A stretch of 64,000 nucleotides of DNA from Acetatifactor muris (GTDB taxonomy: Bacteria; Bacillota; Clostridia; Lachnospirales; Lachnospiraceae), in contig NZ_JANJZD010000012.1 of assembly GCF_024623325.1 (NCBI RefSeq), forward strand, positions 93,125 through 157,124, written 5' to 3'. Within the stretch, counting starts at the first letter, position 1. Each line of letters starts with the position of its first letter. The notes under the pieces are model-generated. The model saw only the letters and a list, made by a program, of their open reading frames with translations, did no database searches and was not told the origin of the DNA. Made by a program: the position numbers and the translations under genes. Of this stretch, positions 41,515 through 48,361 are shown piece after piece.

Positions 41515-42696
41515 TTATCTACAAGGCATTGATTCAAAAAATGCAGAAACTTTTGAACCATTTGGAATATTGTCAATTTTCAAATAGCCGCCGTGATGTT
41601 CGCAGAGTAATTTACATATATATAGCCCAAGTCCAAAGTGGTCGGAATGGTCTGTTTCCTCTGTAAAATATGGAGCTGTTACCTTATGCAGACTATTTTT
41701 ATCAAAGCCTTTTCCGTCGTCTGATACCGAAAGCAAAAAAATGTTATCCTTTAAAGCGAAAGATAATGTTACCGTAGTTTGGGCATACCGTACAGCATTT
41801 GAAATCAGATTATTACATACTTGTGAAATAAACGAACTATCAAGAGAGAGCCGTGAAACAGACACTTCATTTTGCAAACGCAGCTCTTTTTCATTTTGTG
41901 CGCATACAATTTTTGCACTTTCATACAGAGAAGATAGAAATGGCTGCAAAAGAATAGGTTTGCACTCCGGCTGTGTATCTTCTATGCGGTGGAGTTTGCT
42001 CATGCTGCTTACATAGGTTTCCATACGTGATATATGCTTTCCCATAGTAACGGCAATTTCTTTAGTTTGAGAATGCTCGCTTGTTTGCAGCATTTCATCA
42101 TACCCTTTCAATACTGTAAGCGGAGTACGCAGATCATGCGCAAAGGCAGCATTAAGTTGTTTGCGTTCCTCGACTTGCCTCCACATTTCAGAAAAGTTAC
42201 CCACAAGAGTAGTCCGCATAATTTCAAAGGAAGTACATAGCTGCCCTAATTCGTCTTTACTGTCATATTCGATTGAAAAATTCAAATCGTTGTTTGATAT
42301 TTTTTCAGACGCTGCCCGCAGTTCTGCAAGCGGGATTTTCAATTTATTTCTATAAAACAGTAAAGACGCCGCCATGATACATAAAGCAGAATAAACAGGT
42401 GTAACAATTATAGGTATCAGCTCCAACAAGGCTATTGCGCGTTCGTCTTGTTTAGACATTGGGATAGTTGTATCACCGATAAAAGCACCATTACCCAACT
42501 GTTCACCCTGTTCATTCGTCAAGTAATACTTTTCACCAGTTAAAGGATAAGATGATTTGATTTTATTGGCAATGCTACCACATATCGAAAATGTCACTAC
42601 TGAAAGAATTATGGCAATAACAGCAAAAACAACAATATAAAATATAAGGCTTTTTCGGAGAGATAAATTTCGTCCGGGACGTTCTATTTTATCCAT
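41515..42696 (-). CDS. Sensor histidine kinase (ICE cargo)
   Basis: About 393 residues. It has two membrane segments (about 18-42 and 90-115) with a short extracellular loop of about 50 residues, HAMP, the phospho-His in FAHDLRTPLTVLKGY (about residue 189), and an ATPase domain (NNLISNAVRYAQ, DDGKGFD, FGLGLYICK). The small loop suggests sensing within the membrane or through a transporter, as in antimicrobial-peptide sensors. The ATG at 42696 overlaps the regulator stop by 13 bases. It acts with the regulator upstream and probably controls the ABC exporter downstream. Confidence 0.9.
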   Translation of the reverse strand: MDKIERPGRNLSLRKSLIFYIVVFAVIAIILSVVTFSICGSIANKIKSSYPLTGEKYYLTNEQGEQLGNGAFIGDTTIPMSKQDERAIALLELIPIIVTPVYSALCIMAASLLFYRNKLKIPLAELRAASEKISNNDLNFSIEYDSKDELGQLCTSFEIMRTTLVGNFSEMWRQVEERKQLNAAFAHDLRTPLTVLKGYDEMLQTSEHSQTKEIAVTMGKHISRMETYVSSMSKLHRIEDTQPECKPILLQPFLSSLYESAKIVCAQNEKELRLQNEVSVSRLSLDSSFISQVCNNLISNAVRYAQTTVTLSFALKDNIFLLSVSDDGKGFDKNSLHKVTAPYFTEETDHSDHFGLGLYICKLLCEHHGGYLKIDNIPNGSKVSAFFESMPCR

Positions 42697-43358
42697 TTGT
42701 AACCACACCCCCAAACCGTTTCAATATACACCCGGTCAGTATGCGCCGCAATTTTTGTTCGTATCCTGCGGATATGTTCTGTTACAACGCTACTGTCCCC
42801 CTCACTGTCGTAACCCCAAATACGCTCATAAATCCGTTCTTTATCAAAGACCTGTCCCGGATTTTGGGATAGCAATTCTACAATATCAAATTCCTTTTTC
42901 GCAAGCCCAACACGTTTATCGGAAAAAAACAGACAACGCTCTAAATAGTCAATCGTCAAATCGCCGGAAAATCTTACCTGTGCTTCAAAGCTGTGCCGCT
43001 TTTCCCGCCGCAAGTGGGCGATTACCCTTGCTTCAAGCTCCATAAGCGAAAAAGGCTTGACTATATAATCATCACCACCGGCGGCAAACCCCCTTACCTT
43101 ATCAGTATCTTCAATTCGGGCAGTTAAAAAAAGGATAGGGCAGGATATATAATTGCGAATGCGTTCACAAACTTCTAAGCCGTCCAATCCGGGCATATTT
43201 ATATCAAGTAAAATAATGTTTGGTTGCCGCTCTATTTGTTTTAATGCTTCTTCGCCATTTGTGGCAAATAAAACAAGATAGCCTTTGCTTTCAAAAAAGC
43301 TACGGAGCATTAACACAATGTCTATTTCATCATCAACTATCAATATTTTTGTATTCAT
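42684..43358 (-). CDS. OmpR-family response regulator (ICE cargo)
   Basis: 224 residues. The receiver has ILIVDDEID, the acceptor Asp in IILLDINMPGLDG (about residue 52) and the conserved Lys in YIVKPFSLME. The winged helix follows with GLAKKEFDIVELLSQN, DSSVVTEHIRRIRTKI and TVWGCGYKW. The ATG at 43358 has GGAGGTGC upstream; a longer start at 43403 lacks a site. It overlaps the kinase gene. Together with the exporter it forms a self-contained sensing and export module carried by the ICE. Confidence 0.92.
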   Translation of the reverse strand: MNTKILIVDDEIDIVLMLRSFFESKGYLVLFATNGEEALKQIERQPNIILLDINMPGLDGLEVCERIRNYISCPILFLTARIEDTDKVRGFAAGGDDYIVKPFSLMELEARVIAHLRREKRHSFEAQVRFSGDLTIDYLERCLFFSDKRVGLAKKEFDIVELLSQNPGQVFDKERIYERIWGYDSEGDSSVVTEHIRRIRTKIAAHTDRVYIETVWGCGYKWIK

Positions 43359-43403
43359 TTTTTGCACCTCCGTATCAAATTGAAGATAGCAGACAATTCT
43401 CAA

Positions 43404-43592
43404 TTATTTATCTACTTTTTGAACTACCTTTTTACGTGCGTCAACAGGCTTCTCTGCGTCTTTTGGTATCAACCACATACGGCTGAATTTTGCCACACCG
43501 GGTATGCGGTTTTCCTCACATAGCTTTTGTACCCGTCTTTCTGAAATACCCCATTTTTTAGCTGCTTCCGGGGCAGAAATAAACTCTAACAT
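43404..43592 (-). CDS. Small excisionase-like helix-turn-helix protein
   Basis: About 62 residues. EFISAPEAAKKWGISERRVQ is a MerR/excisionase-type winged-helix start, followed by KLCEENRIPGVAKFSRMWLIP, the typical wing. The ATG at 43592 is 8 bases after AAGGAG; the ATG at 43598 is too close. It lies directly upstream of the two-component genes with the same direction and is driven by the strong promoter at 43628-43656. It may regulate the cargo operon. The exact role is unknown. Confidence 0.75.
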   Translation of the reverse strand: MLEFISAPEAAKKWGISERRVQKLCEENRIPGVAKFSRMWLIPKDAEKPVDARKKVVQKVDK

Positions 43593-43627
43593 TTTCATTC
43601 TCCTTTTCTCCAAACTCTATCAGTATA

Positions 43628-43656
43628 ATTATATACGGTTAGCCGAATAAATTCAA
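43628..43656 (-). promoter_or_regulatory. Strong promoter of the HTH/two-component cargo operon
   Basis: On the minus strand TTGAAT (43651-43656) and TATAAT (43628-43633) are separated by 17 bases. The HTH gene starts 36 bases downstream of the -10 box. The promoter lies in the divergent gap to the XRE repressor gene. Confidence 0.75.
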
Positions 43657-43760
43657 GGCGTTTGTTATAGCGTTTAGGAATTATTTAAGCTAATAAGCAG
43701 AATTGTGTAAGCATATCCAAGAGGAAAGGTGAACAGTAAAATGTAATAGGGTGAATAACT

Positions 43761-44114
43761 ATGGCAAAAAGACCAGTACCACAATATGACTTTAGAGCTT
43801 TTGGGGCGGCAATCAAGGCGGCGCGGACAGGACGCAAGGAGAGCCGGAAAAAGGTATGCGACGAAATGTATATATCCCCACGCTACCTTGCGAATATTGA
43901 GAACAAGGGGCAGCACCCCAGCTTGCAGATATTTTTTGAGCTTATGCTACGTTACAATATCTCGGTAGATCAATTCCTTTTGGAGCAGCCCACCGGGAAA
44001 AATACCCAGCGGCGGCAGCTTGATGCATTGCTGGACGATATGAGCGATACGGGAATACGAATAGTCACCGCCACGGCGCGGGAGATTGCAGAGGTTGAGG
44101 GTGAGGAAAAATAA
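43761..44114 (+). CDS. XRE-family repressor (Tn916 Orf9-like)
   Basis: 117 residues, the same length as Tn916 Orf9. The helix-turn-helix runs through AFGAAIKAARTGRKESRKKV and MYISPRYLANIENKGQHPSL. The C-terminus (RRQLDALLDDMSDTGIRIVT) likely dimerises. Orf9-type proteins repress element transcription under non-inducing conditions. It is transcribed divergently from the cargo operon, so it may control both sides. The ATG is preceded by AGGGTGAATAACT. A terminator follows at 44150. Confidence 0.9.
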   Translation: MAKRPVPQYDFRAFGAAIKAARTGRKESRKKVCDEMYISPRYLANIENKGQHPSLQIFFELMLRYNISVDQFLLEQPTGKNTQRRQLDALLDDMSDTGIRIVTATAREIAEVEGEEK

Positions 44115-44149
44115 CACTGTCCGTCTAAAATTGAATAGTGGCTATGAAG

Positions 44150-44182
44150 CGTTGCAAATCTTTTGAGGTTGCAGCGTTTTTC
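44150..44182 (+). terminator. Terminator behind the XRE repressor gene
   Basis: CGTTGCAA (44150-44157) pairs with TTGCAGCG (44169-44176), eight pairs including one G-T, followed by TTTTTC. Confidence 0.65.
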
Positions 44183-44244
44183 TTTTATGGAGTTTGGCAT
44201 AATCGCTTTTTTCTGTGTTGTAGGGAGTAGAGAAAAACTTTCAT

Positions 44245-44345
44245 AGCAAGCATAGGAAAGGAGTACCCTTTCCGTATTTCTTCCCGCCCGCGCCCTGCGG
44301 CTTGTCGGTCAGAAATTGCTTGTTGGGAAGTGTCCCAAACCCTCT
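44245..44345 (+). repeat. 101-bp two-box element, copy 1 (oriT candidate)
   Basis: Box A (44245-44276) contains the hairpin-forming GGAAAGGAGTACCCTTTCC. Box B (44316-44345) contains TTGGGAAGTGTCCCAA, a 6-bp inverted repeat, followed by ACCCTCT. Both boxes recur inverted at 54150-54250: box B is identical over 30 bases and box A differs by one substitution and one single-base indel. The 39 bases between the boxes differ between copies. The element ends 27 bases before the mobC start, the place expected for a transfer origin, and an inverted repeat next to a short conserved tail is the usual nic-site layout. Confidence 0.65.
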
Positions 44346-44371
44346 ATGAAAACGGAAAGGAGCGAAAACGC

Positions 44372-44701
44372 ATGAGCGGACGGAAAAGGACGGTACAGGT
44401 CAAATTCTATGTGACAGAGGACGAACGGAAACTGATTGAGGAAAAAATGAAGCTCGTCCCCACAAACAACATGGCGGCATATCTGCGCAAGATTGCCATT
44501 GACGGGTACATTATCCAAGTAGACCATACAGACATAAAAGCAATGACAGCGGAGATACAGAAGATCGGGGTGAATGTCAATCAGATTGCACACCGCGTAA
44601 ACGCGACGGGGAACGCCTACAAAGAGGATATAGAGGAAATCAAGGGGGTGCTTGCGGAAATATGGCGGTTACAAAGATTAAGCCTATTAAAAGCACTCTA
44701 A
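44372..44701 (+). CDS. mobC: MobC-like relaxosome accessory protein
   Basis: 109 residues. An N-terminal ribbon-helix-helix-like part (KRTVQVKFYVTEDERKLIEE) is followed by the MobC helix region (MAAYLRKIAIDGY, IQKIGVNVNQIAHRVNATGN). Such proteins bind oriT and help the relaxase open the DNA. The ATG at 44372 has GGAAAGGAGCGAAAACGC upstream. It overlaps the relaxase gene by 40 bases. Just upstream is the 101-bp oriT-like element. The two mob genes run opposite to the large transfer operon. Confidence 0.88.
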   Translation: MSGRKRTVQVKFYVTEDERKLIEEKMKLVPTNNMAAYLRKIAIDGYIIQVDHTDIKAMTAEIQKIGVNVNQIAHRVNATGNAYKEDIEEIKGVLAEIWRLQRLSLLKAL

Positions 44702-46014
44702 GCCAAGCCCTTGACTATATCGAAAACCCGGACAAGACAGACGGGAAAATGCTTGTGTCCTCTTTCGGCTGCTCCTATGAAACGGCAGACATTGAGTTTG
44801 GCTATACCCTCTCGCAAGCGCGGGATAAGGGAAATAATTTAGCCTTTCACATGATACAGTCCTTTGCGCCGGGGGAAGTGGACTATCAGACAGCCCATGA
44901 GATCGGGCGGCAGCTTGCCGACGCGGTAACAAAGGGACAGCATGAGTATGTATTGACGACGCACATTGACAAGGGGCATATCCATAACCACATTATTTTC
45001 TGTGCGGTCAACTTCGTAGATCATCACAAGTATGTTTCCAACAAGCGGACGTATTACGGTATACGGAACATGAGCGACAAGCTGTGCCGGGATAATGGAT
45101 TGTCTGTCGTCGTCCCCGGCAAAGGCAGCAAGGGAAAGAGCTATGCGGAGTACCAAGCGGAGAAAACGGGAACAAGCTGGAAAGGCAAGCTAAAGACCGC
45201 CGTTGACGCGCTCATTCCCCAAGTGTCCGACTTTGAAGAATTGTTGCAGCGGTTACAGGCGGCGGGCTATGAGATCAAGCCGGGAAAATATATCTCATGC
45301 CGCGCACCGGGACAGGAACGCTTTACCCGCCTAAAAACCCTCGGCGCAGATTATACAGAGGAAGCCATAAGGGAACGGATAGCGGGCAAGCGTACCCGTG
45401 CCGCCAAAGCTCCAAAGGCAGAGCGCAAGGGCGTTAATCTTCTCATTGACATTGAGAACAGTATCAAGGCGCAGCAGAGCCGGGGCTATGAACAGTGGGC
45501 GAAAATCCACAATCTCAAACAGGCGGCAAAGACTATGAATTTCCTTACCGAAAACAGGATTGAACAGTACGCCGATCTGCTCACCCGGATAGAGGAAATC
45601 ACGGCGGCAAGCGGACAGGCAGGGGACAGCCTAAAGGACGTGGAAAAGCGGCTTGCGGATATGGCGGTCTTGATTAAGAATGTCACTACCTACCAAAAGA
45701 CAAAGCCCCTCTATGAAGCCTACAAGAAAGCCCGGAACAAAGAGAAGTACCGGGCAGAGCATGAACGGGGCATTATCCTACATGAAGCCGCTGCAAAGGC
45801 ACTGAAAGCGGCGCAGATCGGCGGGAAGCTCCCCAGCGTCCCCGCGCTGCAAGCAGAGTATGAAAAGCTCCAAGAACAGAAAGAAGCCCTTTATGCCGAC
45901 TATGGCAAGCTGAAAAAACAGGTTGCGGAATATGATGTTATCAAGCGGAACATTGACAGTATTTTACAGGCAGAGAAGCAGCCGGAAAGGGAAAGGGGAA
46001 CAGAGCGCGGATAA
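44662..46014 (+). CDS. Relaxase / mobilisation nuclease (MobA/VirD2 type)
   Basis: 450 residues. The N-terminal relaxase domain has Tyr19 in ALDYIENP as candidate nucleophile and the metal-binding three-His motif HIDKGHIHNH at residues 101-110. The C-terminal half is a long coiled coil rich in Lys and Glu. It nicks one strand at oriT, stays bound to the 5' end and pilots the strand through the secretion channel. It starts inside mobC. The gene matches the relaxases of Tn1549-type elements. The downstream neighbour is an unrelated kinase-like gene. Confidence 0.92.
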   Translation: MAVTKIKPIKSTLSQALDYIENPDKTDGKMLVSSFGCSYETADIEFGYTLSQARDKGNNLAFHMIQSFAPGEVDYQTAHEIGRQLADAVTKGQHEYVLTTHIDKGHIHNHIIFCAVNFVDHHKYVSNKRTYYGIRNMSDKLCRDNGLSVVVPGKGSKGKSYAEYQAEKTGTSWKGKLKTAVDALIPQVSDFEELLQRLQAAGYEIKPGKYISCRAPGQERFTRLKTLGADYTEEAIRERIAGKRTRAAKAPKAERKGVNLLIDIENSIKAQQSRGYEQWAKIHNLKQAAKTMNFLTENRIEQYADLLTRIEEITAASGQAGDSLKDVEKRLADMAVLIKNVTTYQKTKPLYEAYKKARNKEKYRAEHERGIILHEAAAKALKAAQIGGKLPSVPALQAEYEKLQEQKEALYADYGKLKKQVAEYDVIKRNIDSILQAEKQPERERGTERG

Positions 46015-46105
46015 TATTGAAATATGGTTGAATTTTGAAGTGCAATATCATATAATTTGAACTGGCAATGCAGATATAAACAAATCGGGATTGATGGAGC
46101 ATCAT

Positions 46106-46630
46106 ATGGGAACAGGTATTATTGTTTGTGGTCTTAATGGTTCTGGTAAGAGTACATTGGGGAAAGCTCTTGCAGAGAAATTAGATTTTCATTTTATAGA
46201 CAACGAAAATTTATATTTTCCCAAGACAAACCCTAACTATGTTTATTCTTCCCCACGCACTCGTGAAGAAGTTGAAAAGCTCCTTTTTAGTGAGATTAAA
46301 GCACATGAGAATTTTGTTTTTGCTTCTGTAAAGGGGGATTACGGAGAACATATCTATCCTTTCTTTCGGTATGCCGTATTGATTGACGTTTCAAAGGATA
46401 TTCGGATACAACGAGTTAGAAATCGTTCTTTTCAAAAATTCGGTAATAGAATGTCAATGGGCGGCGATTTATATGAGCAGGAAGAAAAGTTCTTTGAATT
46501 TGTTAAATCTCGTCCAGAAAACACTGTTGAAGAATGGATACAATCTTTGAAATGTCCTATCATACGCATTGATGGAACGAAGTCTATTGAGGAAAATGTA
46601 GATTTTATCATTGAGCAGTTACAAAATTAA
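46106..46630 (+). CDS. P-loop kinase-like protein (shikimate/adenylate-kinase fold), ICE cargo
   Basis: 174 residues. Walker A is GLNGSGKST at about residues 8-16, with FHFIDNENLYFP following as in small-molecule kinases. RIQRVRNRSFQKFGNRM may be the lid. The substrate is unknown, and antibiotic or nucleoside phosphorylation is possible. The ATG at 46106 is 6 bases after GGAG. The gene is A/T rich compared with the relaxase gene upstream and the transfer genes downstream, suggesting separate acquisition. A GC-rich terminator follows immediately. Confidence 0.75.
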   Translation: MGTGIIVCGLNGSGKSTLGKALAEKLDFHFIDNENLYFPKTNPNYVYSSPRTREEVEKLLFSEIKAHENFVFASVKGDYGEHIYPFFRYAVLIDVSKDIRIQRVRNRSFQKFGNRMSMGGDLYEQEEKFFEFVKSRPENTVEEWIQSLKCPIIRIDGTKSIEENVDFIIEQLQN

Positions 46631-46656
46631 ATTCAAGTTTGTAGAACGAAAAAGAG

Positions 46657-46702
46657 CCGGGACGCGGCAGCTATCAACATAGCCACCGCGCCCCGGTTTC
46701 CT
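46657..46702 (+). terminator. GC-rich terminator between the convergent mob/cargo and transfer operons
   Basis: CCGGGACGCGG (46657-46667) pairs with CCGCGCCCCGG (46686-46696) with one mismatch. An inner GCTAT/ATAGC extension and a CAAC loop cap the stem, and TTTCCTT follows. It ends the plus-strand genes. The remaining bases to 46823 show nothing else. Confidence 0.7.
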
Positions 46703-46823
46703 TATAGGTGCAGATACCAAAATGTTACGCAATAGAACGGCATTTTCGGGGGTAAAGGTATAAATCCCTTGCCGCTTCATTTTCCCGCCCGGAAAGCCGC
46801 ATAAATCAAGGCTTATTTTGCCC

Positions 46824-47189
46824 CTACCGCGTCACATTCCCCCGCATTTTCCTCATGCGCTCGGCGGTCTGTCTGCGGGTGATACGTTTCCGGCAGTCCG
46901 GGCAGTAAATAGCCCGGTTGGAGCTGGACGCAAAGGGCGCACCGCATACGCTACAACGGCGCATATCCTCCGTGTGGTAAAGCTCGGCGTACAGCTCCTT
47001 ATCGGCGGGCAGTACCGCAATACGGAACCATTTACAGAGCAGGGAATAGGAAATGAGCTGCGGGCATACGCAATAGTCCCCGTCGTCCAGCAAGATACAG
47101 TTGCCGTTATCGCAGTTGCAGCACGTCCGGCGCACAAGGGCGTTGACTTTCCGGCTTTGGGGCGGCGTGAGCCGCTTGACCTCGCTCAT
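46824..47189 (-). CDS. Cysteine-rich VLP-domain ICE protein
   Basis: 121 residues with Cys clusters: RRTCCNCDNGNCILLDDG near residue 20, CPQLIS, and a C-terminal zinc ribbon-like part, RRCSVCGAPF with YCPDCRKR. This pattern is the cysteine-rich VLP protein family of Tn1549-type elements. It probably binds zinc; the role is unknown. The ATG overlaps the upstream gene stop by 4 bases. It is the last gene of the transfer operon. Longer in-frame starts are rejected because they would run further into the preceding gene. Confidence 0.8.
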   Translation of the reverse strand: MSEVKRLTPPQSRKVNALVRRTCCNCDNGNCILLDDGDYCVCPQLISYSLLCKWFRIAVLPADKELYAELYHTEDMRRCSVCGAPFASSSNRAIYCPDCRKRITRRQTAERMRKMRGNVTR

Positions 47190-47410
47190 ACCTCGTCGGC
47201 GGGGTAAACGGCAAGCCCCGCAAATTCCGCTTCGGTCATGCACACCACTTTTTCAAGGGTGCGGGCGGCAAAGTCCCGCATTTCCCCCTCCATAAAGGGC
47301 AGCGCGGCGTTCATGGCTACGACAAGCCCCTCCTTGCTGCCTGTCATGTAGATACTCAAAAGGTTGGTTTCTTCCACCGTGAAATTACTGTTAAATCTGT
47401 TCATGCTCAT
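47186..47410 (-). CDS. Transposon-transfer assisting family protein
   Basis: 74 residues. FTVEETNLLSIYMTGSKEGL and the following MNAALPFMEGEM fit the small TTRAP family found in conjugative transposons. There is no signal peptide. It is linked by ATGA overlaps to both neighbours, so it is translated as part of the operon tail. The family is thought to help transfer, but no mechanism is known to me. Confidence 0.75.
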   Translation of the reverse strand: MSMNRFNSNFTVEETNLLSIYMTGSKEGLVVAMNAALPFMEGEMRDFAARTLEKVVCMTEAEFAGLAVYPADEV

Positions 47411-48357
47411 ACCTCCAATCCGTGATCTTTCTTTTTTGCCGCCTTTTTCGGGGCGGTTCTCTTTTTATCCTGTGCAAGCTGCGCCCGGACAGAGGGGCGG
47501 GGCTTTTTTACCTCCCTGTCCCGGTTCTCGTCCTTTCCGATCAGCGCGTATGTACCGCGCTGGTCTTTCAGTGCGGAAAAGGAAAGGGTCTTATAGGGAA
47601 GCATGGAGAAAAGCCGTTCCGTGTCCTTTGTGGACGCAAGCCGGGTGAATACCGGGGACAGCTCCACCATGAAATGTGATTTGTCCGGGCTGTTGGGGAC
47701 AGGCAGCTTTTTCATGTCTGCCACAATGCGCCGCGCTTCCCGCTCAATCAGATTGTTATGCAGGGCTTCGATATGCGCCCCAAAGTCCCCCGGTGTCAGT
47801 TTGTCCCGGCTGTGCTTTTCCTCCCGTAACAGGGATTGCAGGGTTTCCGGGTCTTTCGGCTGTACTTCAAAGCGTTCAAACTTTCCAAGCTGGGGGTCGG
47901 GATAACCGTCAAAGCGTCGGTCTGCTGGCTGCTCCCGCGTCCCCTGCTCATAAACAAGCGTTACTGTCCCCGCGTCAACCGTGTTATCCTTGACGCGCTC
48001 ATAATGCTTTTCATAGTCCAGCTCATACAGGTTGCCCTTGATCTTCCCGCCCTGTACCCCGGTCAGCTCCACGGCATAAGCAAGGATAAGGTCGCGGGTC
48101 TGCTCCTTGTAGAAACGCCATGTGTTATTCGGTGCGGTGTCCTTGATGAAAACGTCACGCTCCCGGAAGCAGTAAGTCCCGGACGGGCGGGAAAGCCACA
48201 AAAGGGTCTTATCCTCTTTATTAGGGCTTGCCGCCTTTTCCGCAATGATCTGTCTGTCAATGTCAAAATCGCTCTGATAAAATCCCGTGTTCTGCTTCAT
48301 TATGGCTTCAAGGGAAGCGAACACGTCCACATCTTCAAATTTATTTAATTTCCCCAT
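47407..48357 (-). CDS. Conserved ICE protein with shared basic C-terminal tail
   Basis: 316 residues, no signal peptide. It begins MGKLNKFEDVDVFASLEAIM; the middle is typical of conserved Tn1549-type accessory proteins (LLWLSRPSGTYCFRERDVFI). The function is unknown. Its tail contains RPSVRAQLAQDKKR and ends in DHGLEV, closely matching the tail of the giant protein encoded just upstream (KPSIRAQLKADKER, ending QDLERS). Basic C-terminal tails are known type IV secretion signals, so it may be sent to the recipient; that is inference. GGAAAGGAGCTGACCCT precedes its start, inside the end of the upstream gene. Confidence 0.7.
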   Translation of the reverse strand: MGKLNKFEDVDVFASLEAIMKQNTGFYQSDFDIDRQIIAEKAASPNKEDKTLLWLSRPSGTYCFRERDVFIKDTAPNNTWRFYKEQTRDLILAYAVELTGVQGGKIKGNLYELDYEKHYERVKDNTVDAGTVTLVYEQGTREQPADRRFDGYPDPQLGKFERFEVQPKDPETLQSLLREEKHSRDKLTPGDFGAHIEALHNNLIEREARRIVADMKKLPVPNSPDKSHFMVELSPVFTRLASTKDTERLFSMLPYKTLSFSALKDQRGTYALIGKDENRDREVKKPRPSVRAQLAQDKKRTAPKKAAKKKDHGLEV

Positions 48358-48361
48358 AGGG

